Assembly: GCA_021821235.1 (NCBI GenBank)
Contig: JAKACS010000063.1
Location: 1-10,224 of the forward strand
Source: Bacillota bacterium
GTDB lineage: Bacteria > Bacillota > Bacilli > Bacillales_B > DSM-18226
Direction: 5' to 3'
DNA: 10,224 nucleotides
Position numbers and translations under genes: made by a program. Below are positions 1-6,175 of the stretch, one piece after another; position 1 is the first letter of the stretch; every line of letters starts with the position of its first letter. The notes below the pieces were generated by a model. It had not been told where the DNA came from. It was given only the letters and a program-made list of their open reading frames with translations, and ran no database searches.

Positions 1-501
1 TTTGGTTTTTGGGCCAATTTTAGCTTCTACTGCTTGCCAGTTAATTTCTCCTTTTGAAGTTAAGGCAACGCTGTCATAGCCAATACCAAATTCTTTTAGC
101 GAACCGATTCCATTTCCGCGGATACCGACAATTTCCTCAAGGGTATCATATGGCTTCCCTGTTATGTATAATAGTTCATCGCCTGGACGCAAGACTCCAA
201 ACAAGGCAATCGAGATCGCGTGGGTTCCAGAGATGATTTGCGGGCGAACAATGCCTGCTTCAGCACCAAAAACATCTGCATAAATCTTTTCTAAAGTATC
301 ACGTCCGCTGTCGTCATAGCCGTAACCTGTTGATGGAATAAAATGAGAATCACTCACTTTATGTTTTTGAAAACTTTGCAAAACTCTAAACTGGTTGCTT
401 TCACTTCTTTCATCAATTTTACGGTGAATGTTCCCAATTCGTTGCTCCACTTCGGTTACCCGCTTGCACAGCTCTTCCCCATATTGTAAATGTTGATACA
501 T
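1..501 (-). CDS. ynbB: PLP-dependent aluminium-resistance/methionine gamma-lyase-like protein YnbB (5' part)
   Basis: This is the first 167 codons of a gene that continues beyond the left edge. It was read on the minus strand from an ATG at 501-499. A purine-rich GGAGCAGGAAA lies directly upstream. The visible part matches what I recall of the YnbB family (about 420 residues in B. subtilis): an N-terminal helix rich in charged residues, then FIPSTGYGYDDSGRDTLEKI, then IVRPQIISGTHAI near residues 84-96, the start of the large domain of a fold-type I PLP enzyme. The catalytic lysine that would bind PLP lies outside the window. Family members are called aluminium resistance proteins or methionine gamma-lyase-like proteins, but I know of no firmly established substrate. 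The start lies 14 bases after the hflX stop, so the two are probably cotranscribed. In Bacillus, glnR and glnA usually follow, which predicts what lies to the left. Confidence 0.85.
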   Translation of the reverse strand, partial: MYQHLQYGEELCKRVTEVEQRIGNIHRKIDERSESNQFRVLQSFQKHKVSDSHFIPSTGYGYDDSGRDTLEKIYADVFGAEAGIVRPQIISGTHAISIALFGVLRPGDELLYITGKPYDTLEEIVGIRGNGIGSLKEFGIGYDSVALTSKGEINWQAVEAKIGPKTK

Positions 502-515
502 TTTCCTGCTCCATT

Positions 516-1799
516 CTAAACTTTGTATTTCTCTAGCTGTCCTGCAATAGGATGGTCTTTTGGCGCAAAACCGCGGCAAAAATACAATTCATTTTCTTCA
601 TTAAATTTAAGCTCTCGTAAAATGGTTTCATTTTTTAATAAGGAGAGCAATTTTCCTTCACTGGAAGGAATTTGGACATGGTAGGAGTCCATCATCTCAA
701 TAACAACTTCTTCTAACCTCTTCTTTAACTGGGATCGGTCGTCTTCGTCAAAAGCACTTATAAAAGCAGTTGGTGTTGTTGCTGTTGGGACAAAATCCGG
801 ATGACGGATATCCTTCTTATTGTATACGGTCAATTGTGGAATTTCTTTTACATCCAGCTCTTCCAGTAGTTGATTAACCGTTTTTTCATGATGGAAATAA
901 TCCGGATTGGACATATCCACCACATGTAAAAGCAAGTTCGCTTCTTTCACTTCTTCCAATGTTGATCGAAAAGCGGCGATCAGAGAGGTTGGCAGATCTT
1001 GTATAAAGCCGACAGTATCCGTGATTAACAAAACAAAACCGCTTGGCAAAATCAGTTTTCTTGTCATCGGGTCAAGAGTGGCAAAAAGCTGGTTCTCTTC
1101 ATACGATTCTGCTTCTGAGAGGCGATTAAAGAGCGTTGATTTTCCGGCATTTGTATAGCCGACAATTGCAACTTGAAAAGCCCGGTTTTTCTTTCTCCTT
1201 TCCCGATAGCGTTCCCGGTGCTTGACAATGGTTTCGAGTTGGGATTTGATATCATCAATCCGGCGGCGAATATGACGGCGATCAGATTCCAGTTTGGTTT
1301 CTCCAGGACCTCTCGTGCCAATTCCGCCACCAAGCCGGGATAATTCAACCCCTTGCCCGCCTAAGCGCGGCAGCATATACTCAAGCTGTGCAAGTTCAAC
1401 TTGAAGTTTTCCTTCTTTTGACCGGGCTCTTTGGGCAAAAATGTCAAGGATCAACTGCGTTCGGTCAATAATGCGCGCATCCAATTCCGCAGAAAGATTT
1501 CGCTTTTGGCTAGGGGACAATTCGTCATTAAAAATAACCAAATCCGCTTCCAATTCCTGTACGAGCGCATTGATTTCTTCTACCTTTCCACTCCCGATAT
1601 AAGTCGCCGGGTGAAGCCGTTCACGCTTTTGCGTGACTGAAGTCAAAACCTTGCCTTTCGCTGTTTCCGTTAATGAAGTCAATTCCTCCATCGAATAGGC
1701 AAAGCGCAAATCGTCCATCATCGTTGTTTGACAGCCAACAAGAATCGCTTTTTCCACTTCTATGTTTTGTTCCAAACGACCACCTTCTTTACTTTTCAT
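516..1799 (-). CDS. hflX: Ribosome-associated GTPase HflX
   Basis: A 427-residue HflX-family GTPase (ynbA in B. subtilis). HflX proteins bind the 50S subunit and, in characterised species, split stalled or hibernating ribosomes after stress. The N-terminal nucleotide-binding-like domain covers about residues 15-155. The glycine-rich [15 protein letters not shown] linker typical of the family begins at G157, followed by a basic, probably coiled-coil helix pair. The G domain shows the P-loop GYTNAGKST (214-222), DTVG (261-264) and NKKD (327-330), so GTP binding looks intact. The ATG at 1799 gives the longest reading, but only a weak GGGAAAAG precedes it, and a candidate -10 box lies just 8 bases upstream. 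A TTG at 1775, preceded by AGAAGGTGG, would give 419 residues and may be the real start. The gene follows the spoVK terminator and leads into ynbB. Confidence 0.93.
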   Translation of the reverse strand: MKSKEGGRLEQNIEVEKAILVGCQTTMMDDLRFAYSMEELTSLTETAKGKVLTSVTQKRERLHPATYIGSGKVEEINALVQELEADLVIFNDELSPSQKRNLSAELDARIIDRTQLILDIFAQRARSKEGKLQVELAQLEYMLPRLGGQGVELSRLGGGIGTRGPGETKLESDRRHIRRRIDDIKSQLETIVKHRERYRERRKKNRAFQVAIVGYTNAGKSTLFNRLSEAESYEENQLFATLDPMTRKLILPSGFVLLITDTVGFIQDLPTSLIAAFRSTLEEVKEANLLLHVVDMSNPDYFHHEKTVNQLLEELDVKEIPQLTVYNKKDIRHPDFVPTATTPTAFISAFDEDDRSQLKKRLEEVVIEMMDSYHVQIPSSEGKLLSLLKNETILRELKFNEENELYFCRGFAPKDHPIAGQLEKYKV

Positions 1800-1807
1800 C
1801 TTTTCCC

Positions 1808-1837
1808 ATCATATCAAAAAAACACCCATTCCTACAA
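1808..1837 (-). promoter_or_regulatory. Candidate sigma-A promoter for hflX-ynbB
   Basis: On the minus strand an extended -10, TGA followed by TATGAT (1816-1808), lies 18 bases after a weak -35, TTGTAG (1837-1832). Transcription would begin near 1801, almost at the annotated hflX ATG (1799). That implies either a leaderless message or use of the TTG at 1775. The terminator just upstream means hflX needs a promoter here, which supports the call. The -35 is poor. Confidence 0.4.
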
Positions 1838-1902
1838 TTTCCGCTTTTCTAGTTGCTCATGCATAATTTTTCCTACAGAATCATTTTATTGCGCCAGTCA
1901 AC

Positions 1903-1938
1903 AAAAAAACCGATGGTTCGGCGTCCATCGATTTTTTT
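1903..1938 (-). terminator. Intrinsic terminator of spoVK
   Basis: The inverted repeat CGATGG (1911-1916) / CCATCG (1925-1930) is flanked by A7 on the left and T7 on the right, so it could work in both directions. Read on the minus strand, the stem is followed by a run of seven T. The left A/T arm overlaps the spoVK stop codon (1937-1939), so spoVK transcription should end essentially at its stop codon and hflX should be transcribed separately. Confidence 0.8.
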
Positions 1939-2893
1939 ATTCATTATGTTCGACTTCAAAGACTAGATCATTGCTTCGCAGTGTCACTAGTTCTTGGCGG
2001 TCATATTGATTGATCATCAATAACCGCATTGCTTGGGCGCGAATAGACTTTTCAATGATATTGCGGACATAGCGCCCATTTGAAAAGCGAATCGGGCCGA
2101 GCATACCTTTTGCCCATGTTAAATGCTCCTTCAGCTTTCTCTCTGCTTCATGACTGAATGAATATTCCCTTTCAATCAGCATCCGTTTGGCTATTTCCAT
2201 TAATTGATGAACATCATAATCAGGAAAATCGATCACAAGCGGGAATCGGGAGTGCAATCCGGGATTTAATGTTAAAAAATAAGCCATTTCCCGGGAGTAG
2301 CCTGCAAGAATGAGAATAAATTCATGCTGTTTGTCCTCCATATGTTTTACAAGCGTGTCAATCGCTTCCTTGCCGAAGTCTTTTTCGCCGCCCCTTCCCA
2401 AAGAATAGGCTTCATCAATAAACAATATTCCTCCTTGCGCTTTTTTGATTAGGTCACGTGTTTTCTGAGCCGTATGGCCAATATATTCGCCGACAAGGTC
2501 AGCACGCTCCGCTTCAATCAAATGCCCTTTTGATAAAACATTCATTTTCAAAAAAAGCTTGCCAATTAACCGCGCAACCGTTGTTTTACCTGTGCCGGGG
2601 TTTCCTTTAAACATCATGTGGAGCGCCTGTTTGCGCGCTTTTAATCCCATTTCCTCACGCTTTTTGTTCACATAAATCCACGCATAAATTTCCTTTATCA
2701 TCCGTTTCATTTCTTCCATTCCAACCAGGGTTCCAAGCTCGTCTTCAATCTCTTTTAACGCCTCATGTTCCGGTGGAATATCCTTTGGAACAACTTGAAA
2801 ATCCGGCAAGTCTTTTGCAGGCGATTTTCGTTTCTGCGAATTAAGGACAATGCTGATTTGACCATTGCTCTTCATACGAATCGGTTGATCCAA
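1937..2893 (-). CDS. spoVK: Stage V sporulation AAA+ ATPase SpoVK
   Basis: A 318-residue CbbX/CfxQ-type AAA+ ATPase that closely matches B. subtilis SpoVK (spoVJ, about 322 residues) as I recall it. It is needed in the mother cell for late sporulation; its molecular partner is not well established. After a variable N-terminal 50 residues, Walker A GNPGTGKTT is at 97-105, Walker B ILFIDEAYS has D160-E161, and a conserved stretch ending in SRFP carries the probable arginine finger. A GTG at 2902 would give three more residues, but that GTG is part of the ribosome binding site AGAGGTGAT, which sits about 5 bases before a TTG at 2893, so I chose the TTG. The gene stands between the hfq terminator and its own terminator, consistent with monocistronic, sporulation-specific expression. 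It suggests an endospore former. Confidence 0.93.
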   Translation of the reverse strand: MDQPIRMKSNGQISIVLNSQKRKSPAKDLPDFQVVPKDIPPEHEALKEIEDELGTLVGMEEMKRMIKEIYAWIYVNKKREEMGLKARKQALHMMFKGNPGTGKTTVARLIGKLFLKMNVLSKGHLIEAERADLVGEYIGHTAQKTRDLIKKAQGGILFIDEAYSLGRGGEKDFGKEAIDTLVKHMEDKQHEFILILAGYSREMAYFLTLNPGLHSRFPLVIDFPDYDVHQLMEIAKRMLIEREYSFSHEAERKLKEHLTWAKGMLGPIRFSNGRYVRNIIEKSIRAQAMRLLMINQYDRQELVTLRSNDLVFEVEHNE

Positions 2894-2897
2894 AGCT

Positions 2898-2907
2898 ATC
2901 ACCTCTC
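2898..2907 (-). promoter_or_regulatory. Ribosome binding site deciding the spoVK start
   Basis: Minus-strand GAGAGGTGAT is strongly complementary to the 3' end of 16S rRNA and sits about 5 bases before the TTG at 2893. It contains the GTG at 2902 that would otherwise be taken as the start, which argues against that longer reading. Confidence 0.65.
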
Positions 2908-2918
2908 ATTCTGCCAGC

Positions 2919-2926
2919 AATATATG
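2919..2926 (-). promoter_or_regulatory. Candidate sigma-E-type -10 element for spoVK
   Basis: Minus-strand CATATATT differs at one base from the sigma-E -10 consensus CATACAnT. It would place the transcript start near 2912, just before the spoVK ribosome binding site. No convincing -35 element is visible at the expected spacing. B. subtilis spoVK (spoVJ) is known to be transcribed by mother-cell sigma factors from two promoters, which makes the call plausible but not secure. Confidence 0.3.
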
Positions 2927-3065
2927 CTTCAATGGTCATGTACCAAAGCAACGTTTTATTTTTAAAAATTTTTGACCGTTTTATAGAAACAATGCTTCAA
3001 CTTATATGTATTCATTACCTGCGTATTTCATTAAAACATTTTCTGGCTCCCATTTGCCCGAGAAA

Positions 3066-3097
3066 TAACAAAAGCCCGTCAGCTTTTGCTGCGGGCT
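3066..3097 (-). terminator. Intrinsic terminator of miaA-hfq
   Basis: Read on the minus strand, the stem is AGCCCG plus CAGC, an AAAA loop, then GCTG, one bulged A and CGGGCT, followed by TTTTGTTATTT. The 10-base-pair GC-rich stem about 30 bases after the hfq stop is a convincing end for the miaA-hfq unit. Confidence 0.88.
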
Positions 3098-3126
3098 CGG
3101 AAAATCATTTATTTTTATTTGAATCC

Positions 3127-3357
3127 TTACTGCGGATCCAGTTCCAACTGAACATTTTTTTGCGGTGCAAAAGTTGAGATTGCGTGTTTAAAAACTAATT
3201 GCTGCTTTCCTTCCGATTCAAAAAGCACTGTAAAATTATCAAAGCCTTTTATTTGGCCTCTGATTTGGAATCCATTTAATAAAAATACCGTCACATTTGT
3301 GCCATCCTTGCGCAATTGGTTTAAAAATTGATCTTGGATATTAATTGATGTTTTCAT
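3127..3357 (-). CDS. hfq: RNA chaperone Hfq
   Basis: A 76-residue Sm-like protein that forms a hexameric ring and binds small RNAs and mRNAs. The typical Bacillus Hfq has about 73 residues, so this is full length with a three-residue longer tail. Sm1 covers roughly residues 8-45, including [10 protein letters not shown] and GFDNFTVL. Sm2 is FKHAIST at 56-62. Visible RNA-binding residues are Q8, F42, K57 and H58 of the proximal pore. Position 56 is phenylalanine where the common motif has tyrosine, a conservative change. The long acidic or Asn-rich tail of enterobacterial Hfq is absent, as usual in Firmicutes. The ATG has a strong ribosome binding site, GAGGAGG, 9 bases upstream. It follows miaA by 27 bases, a widely conserved pairing, and a terminator follows it. 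Confidence 0.97.
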   Translation of the reverse strand: MKTSINIQDQFLNQLRKDGTNVTVFLLNGFQIRGQIKGFDNFTVLFESEGKQQLVFKHAISTFAPQKNVQLELDPQ

Positions 3358-3384
3358 CTGAAAAATCCTCCTCTTTTATCTCTA

Positions 3385-4353
3385 CTAATATGTATTCGAT
3401 TTTATTCCGAGCTTTCCTTCCACATAACGAGAAATTGCCATTATTTTTTTTGAAAAAGGATTGGTGTCTGTCATATCAAACCATTCTACACTCATTTTAT
3501 TACGAAACCAAGTAAATTGCCTTTTTGCATAGCGCCGGGAATTTTGCTTTAAGCTTTCAATTGCTGTTTCCAATGAAACTTTTCCGTCAAAATAATCATA
3601 AAATTCTTTATAGCCGATGGCCTGAATCGATTGGCATCCACGCAACCCATCCTCATAAAATTTTCGCACTTCCTCAAGGAGGCCTTCCTTCATCATTATG
3701 TCCACCCGGGCATTGATTCGTTCATACAGTTTTTCACGATCCATCGTAAGCCCCACAATCGCGGTATGGTACAACAATTCATGTTTTTGATCTTTTTGCC
3801 ATTCACTCATTGTCTTTCCAGTACAATGGTAGATTTCGAGCGCTCTGATCACCCTGCGGAGATTGTTGGGATGAAGCGAACGGGCACTGTCAGGATCCAC
3901 TTCAGCCAATTCCTTATGGAGAGCTTCATTCCCCATTTGTCTCGCTTTCTGTTCTAATTCTCTTCGAAACACATCATCTCCAGGCGCTTCGGAAAACTGG
4001 TAATCATACAAAACGGACTGAATGTACAGACCCGTTCCACCCACAATGATGGGAAGTTTCCCTCTTGTGCCGATATCACTGATTTTCGAACTGACTAGTT
4101 CCTGAAACTCGGCAACAGAAAAACTTTCGGATGGATCTTTAATGTCAATTAAATAATGGGGGATCCCTGCCATTTCCTCTGGCTTTATTTTGGCCGTTCC
4201 AATATCCATCCCTTTATAAATCTGCATCGAATCTCCGCTGATAATTTCACCATTAAACCGTTTGGCCAGTTCAATGCTTAGTTTCGTTTTTCCTACCGCA
4301 GTTGGACCAATGATCACCAGCAGTTTTTGTTTTACATCCAAGTTTTGTCTCAC
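3385..4353 (-). CDS. miaA: tRNA dimethylallyltransferase MiaA
   Basis: A 322-residue tRNA isopentenyltransferase that transfers a dimethylallyl group from DMAPP to N6 of A37 in tRNAs reading codons that begin with U. The P-loop GPTAVGKT is at residues 16-23, the catalytic-site DSMQ at 41-44, followed by IYKGMDIGTAK. IVGGTGLYIQSVLYDY, the central IHPNN-like segment (LHPNNLRRVIRALEI) and the C-terminal NSRRYAKRQFTWFRNK signature are all present. Length is close to the family (about 314 in B. subtilis). The start is uncertain. The GTG at 4353 is the first in-frame start after an upstream TAG, but AAAGG lies only 2 bases before it; a TTG at 4341 is the alternative. A hairpin at 4381-4398 lies in the leader. 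hfq follows in the same unit. Confidence 0.95.
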   Translation of the reverse strand: MRQNLDVKQKLLVIIGPTAVGKTKLSIELAKRFNGEIISGDSMQIYKGMDIGTAKIKPEEMAGIPHYLIDIKDPSESFSVAEFQELVSSKISDIGTRGKLPIIVGGTGLYIQSVLYDYQFSEAPGDDVFRRELEQKARQMGNEALHKELAEVDPDSARSLHPNNLRRVIRALEIYHCTGKTMSEWQKDQKHELLYHTAIVGLTMDREKLYERINARVDIMMKEGLLEEVRKFYEDGLRGCQSIQAIGYKEFYDYFDGKVSLETAIESLKQNSRRYAKRQFTWFRNKMSVEWFDMTDTNPFSKKIMAISRYVEGKLGIKSNTY

Positions 4354-4380
4354 TGCCTTTACGTTTATCCAGTTTTGAAC

Positions 4381-4404
4381 GGAAGACTCCGATCTTCCTT
4401 TTTT
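4381..4404 (+). terminator. Terminator-like hairpin between miaA and mreBH
   Basis: GGAAGA (4381-4386), a six-base loop and TCTTCC (4393-4398) are followed on the plus strand by T6 (4399-4404). This has the form of a short intrinsic terminator pointing away from miaA toward mreBH, where no plus-strand gene precedes it. It could stop antisense transcripts from the miaA region. On the minus strand the same repeat forms a hairpin in the miaA leader. The stem has only six pairs, so function is uncertain. Confidence 0.35.
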
Positions 4405-4445
4405 CTATCGTAACATAAAAATCAAATGCAGTAGAACATCAAACC

Positions 4446-4476
4446 ATTATGAACAAAAAAAGATGTTTTTATGCAA
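4446..4476 (-). promoter_or_regulatory. Weak candidate promoter for miaA-hfq
   Basis: On the minus strand TTGCAT (4476-4471) and CATAAT (4451-4446) resemble sigma-A -35 and -10 boxes, but the 19-base spacing is longer than ideal. The predicted leader of about 85 bases would contain the hairpin at 4381-4398. This is the best candidate I see in the divergent region, but it is weak. Confidence 0.3.
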
Positions 4477-4483
4477 TTTTCAT

Positions 4484-4541
4484 ATTACATTTCGCTTAAT
4501 TTTTTCACGGGAAATTACATTCGGTTAACGATTTGTTTACA
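4484..4541 (+). repeat. Imperfect direct repeats with 11-base hexamer spacing upstream of mreBH
   Basis: Plus-strand hexamers ATTACA (4514-4519), TTAACG (4525-4530) and TTTACA (4536-4541) are separated by exactly five bases each. This is the layout of Bacillus PhoP boxes (TT[ACT]A[CT]A repeats) and, on the other strand, of WalR boxes (TGTWAH-N5-TGTWAH). The first unit is also part of a longer repeat: ATTACATTTCGCTTAA at 4484-4499 and ATTACATTCGGTTAA at 4514-4528, 30 bases apart. The binding factor is inferred from spacing and consensus only. Confidence 0.45.
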
Positions 4542-4563
4542 TTTACCTCGCTGCCCCCATATT
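4536..4563 (+). promoter_or_regulatory. Candidate mreBH promoter
   Basis: TTTACA (4536-4541) and CATATT (4558-4563), 16 bases apart, give a mediocre sigma-A promoter with transcription starting near 4570, about 50 bases before the mreBH ATG. Its -35 coincides with the third hexamer of the repeat cluster. A C5 run (4554-4558) lies in the spacer. B. subtilis mreBH is known to depend on the heat-stress factor sigma-I, whose promoters, as I recall, have a C-rich -35, so a different sigma factor may act here. Confidence 0.3.
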
Positions 4564-4619
4564 CGTGGTAGGGTAAAGTGAAGAATATTTTGTAGAAATT
4601 ATAGAAACAGGGTGAAAAA

Positions 4620-5627
4620 ATGTTGTCGAATGCTGAAATTGGTATTGATTTAGGGACTGCAAATATATTGGTATACAGCAAAAATAAAGGAATTACCTTA
4701 AACGAGCCTTCTGTTGTCGCGATTGATACCGTAACGAAAAATGTCTTGGCAGTCGGAAAAGAAGCTAAGGACATGATCGGTAAAACTCCAGGCAGAATTG
4801 TAGCGATTCGCCCATTAAAAGATGGCGTTATCGCTGACTATGATATTACAACAGATATGCTTAAGCACATAATGCGCAAAGCGGCCAAAAAAATGGGCTT
4901 TTCCATGCGCAAACCGAATGTCGTCGTCTGCACTCCTTCAGGTTCTACTAGTGTTGAACGCCGTGCCATTCATGATGCTGTCCGAAATGCTGGTGCAAAA
5001 AAGATTCACCTGATTGAAGAACCAGTGGCTGCAGCAGTCGGTGCAGGTTTGCCTGTAGATGAACCGGTGGCAAATGTGATTGTTGATATCGGTGGCGGTA
5101 CGACGGAAGTCGCTATTATTTCCTTTGGCGGCGTTGTTGCCTGCCATTCGATTCGGGTTGCCGGTGACAGGCTTGATGATGACATTGTTCAGCATGTTCG
5201 CAAAGAATACAACGTTCTCATTGGCGAACGGACTGCTGAAAACATTAAAATGGAAATTGGCTACGCGCTTGTTGATCATGAAGAACATTTTATGGACATT
5301 CGCGGCCGCGATCTAGTAACCGGACTTCCAAAGACCGTAACTTTATCCTCCTATGAGATCCAAAAAGCGATGAAAGAGGCTCTTTTACAAATTTTAGAAG
5401 CAATCCGAGCAACCCTAGAAGATTGCCCTGCTGAATTAAGCGGCGATATCGTCGACCGTGGGGTTATTTTAACAGGCGGTGGTGCTTTGCTAAAAGGTAT
5501 GGAAGAATGGCTCAGCAAAGAAATCGTTGTTCCTGTTCACCTGGCTCCGAGCCCGCTTGAGTCCGTTGCCATCGGTACAGGGAAAGCATTACAATATATT
5601 CACAAACTACAGCAAGCAATCAAATAA
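4620..5627 (+). CDS. mreBH: Actin-like cell-shape protein MreBH
   Basis: A 335-residue bacterial actin that polymerises on the inner face of the membrane and guides lateral wall synthesis. The length and the sequence I recall fit the B. subtilis paralogue MreBH better than MreB or Mbl (for example the [19 protein letters not shown] start and a C-terminus ending in LQQAIK). In B. subtilis MreBH directs the hydrolase LytE and helps under low magnesium and heat. Nucleotide-binding motifs are intact: phosphate 1 with D10-G12-T13, phosphate 2 DIGGGTTE from D156, and the adenosine motif TGGGALL from T285. The ATG is preceded by AGGGTG with a five-base gap. The gene stands alone between a divergent intergenic region and its own terminator. 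In B. subtilis it is not next to mutS, so its location here is unusual. Confidence 0.92.
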   Translation: MLSNAEIGIDLGTANILVYSKNKGITLNEPSVVAIDTVTKNVLAVGKEAKDMIGKTPGRIVAIRPLKDGVIADYDITTDMLKHIMRKAAKKMGFSMRKPNVVVCTPSGSTSVERRAIHDAVRNAGAKKIHLIEEPVAAAVGAGLPVDEPVANVIVDIGGGTTEVAIISFGGVVACHSIRVAGDRLDDDIVQHVRKEYNVLIGERTAENIKMEIGYALVDHEEHFMDIRGRDLVTGLPKTVTLSSYEIQKAMKEALLQILEAIRATLEDCPAELSGDIVDRGVILTGGGALLKGMEEWLSKEIVVPVHLAPSPLESVAIGTGKALQYIHKLQQAIK

Positions 5628-5640
5628 TTTTATTCAAACG

Positions 5641-5685
5641 AAAATGCCAGTTCACTTGTTATTCACTCAAGGATCTGGCATTTTT
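5641..5685 (+). terminator. Intrinsic terminator of mreBH
   Basis: AAAATGCCAG (5641-5650) pairs with CTGGCATTTT (5675-5684) and ends in T5. Inside the long loop, CTTG (5655-5658) can pair with CAAG (5668-5671). It begins 13 bases after the mreBH stop and should end that transcript. The following bases up to about 5842 are AT-rich and hold nothing I can name. Confidence 0.8.
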
Positions 5686-5842
5686 GTATATTAAATCGTT
5701 ATGTCATTTTTCTTATACCTTCATTAGTGATTTCATAACTAAATTTTAAAGACACCAATGAAAATTTTAGCATTGCCAATTGTACCTAAAACTAAACTAC
5801 TCTTTCATTTTCGGCAAACACTAATTGACTATTATAAACAAA

Positions 5843-5870
5843 ATAAAAAAACCTTGATTTCTCAAGGTTT
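5843..5870 (-). terminator. Intrinsic terminator of the tRNA-Arg gene
   Basis: On the minus strand AAACCTTGA, a GAAA loop and TCAAGGTTT are followed by further T (TTTTA). The stem starts 5 bases after the tRNA discriminator base, so the tRNA gene is a one-gene transcription unit. Confidence 0.85.
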
Positions 5871-5875
5871 AAGAG

Positions 5876-5949
5876 CGTCCCAGAGAGGATTCGAACCTCC
5901 GACCTACAGTTTAGGAAACTGTTGCTCTATCCTGCTGAGCTACTGGGAC
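5876..5949 (-). tRNA. tRNA-Arg (anticodon CCU)
   Basis: A complete 74-base cloverleaf read on the minus strand. The acceptor stem GTCCCAG/CTGGGAC pairs perfectly, and the D stem is GCTC/GAGC. The anticodon stem ACAGT/ACTGT encloses the loop TTCCTAA with anticodon CCT, which reads AGG (arginine). The T arm is GGAGG, TTCGAAT, CCTCT with one G-U pair. The discriminator is G and the 3' CCA is not encoded, so it must be added. The gene runs against the flanking mreBH and mutS genes and has its own promoter and terminator. Confidence 0.97.
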
Positions 5950-5996
5950 ATACGAATAAAAAGTATTAGAAAGAAAAGTGAAAAGGAACGAATCTT

Positions 5997-6025
5997 ATTA
6001 TATATAGAATAGCAAAAAAGGTCAA
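5997..6025 (-). promoter_or_regulatory. Strong sigma-A promoter of tRNA-Arg
   Basis: On the minus strand TTGACC (6025-6020), a 17-base spacer and a perfect TATAAT (6002-5997) predict a transcript start near 5990, about 40 bases before the mature tRNA 5' end. This is a near-consensus promoter, as expected for stable RNA. It is back to back with the mutS promoter region. Confidence 0.85.
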
Positions 6026-6120
6026 TAAAAATTTGGCAGTTATTCCGTAACGATAAAATCGCTTCAATATTTTCTTTTTCAAATTGCCAAGTATCTGCCG
6101 GTGCCGGGGGGCGTCCAATA

Positions 6121-6129
6121 TGATATAAT
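6121..6129 (+). promoter_or_regulatory. Extended -10 promoter for mutS
   Basis: TGA followed by TATAAT is a perfect extended -10 box. A clear -35 is missing; TGCCGG at 6102-6107, 16 bases upstream, is the best available. The predicted transcript start near 6136 leaves a leader of about 40 bases containing the mutS ribosome binding site. Its position excludes the upstream GTG at 6101 as a mutS start if this promoter is the main one. Confidence 0.55.
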
Positions 6130-6165
6130 TGTCGAAGATACGCGAATTGATAGATTGGAAATGTT

Positions 6166-6170
6166 GGAGG
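6166..6170 (+). promoter_or_regulatory. Ribosome binding site deciding the mutS start
   Basis: GGAGG lies 5 bases before the ATG at 6176. The longer in-frame reading from the GTG at 6101 has no comparable site and would add 25 residues absent from known MutS proteins. Confidence 0.8.
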
Positions 6171-6175
6171 AAGTT

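Noticed and set aside
2894..2902. spoVK start at GTG 2902
   Set aside because: This GTG is part of the Shine-Dalgarno sequence AGAGGTGAT, which is correctly spaced for the TTG at 2893.
4505..4774. Minus-strand open frame of 89 residues across the mreBH start
   Set aside because: It is antisense to the well-supported mreBH coding region and its upstream region, with no recognisable protein family.
5754..5789. CAATG...CATTG inverted repeat in the mreBH-tRNA gap
   Set aside because: It has only five base pairs around a long AT-rich loop, with no T-run or other supporting signal, and is consistent with chance.
5758..6012. Possible small plus-strand protein of 84 residues after mreBH
   Set aside because: It reads straight through the tRNA-Arg gene, its terminator and its promoter on the opposite strand, and has no convincing ribosome binding site.
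6101..6175. Longer mutS reading starting at GTG 6101, adding 25 residues
   Set aside because: It has no ribosome binding site, contains the extended -10 TGATATAAT at 6121-6129, and adds sequence unknown in MutS. The ATG at 6176 has GGAGG and begins the conserved N-terminus.
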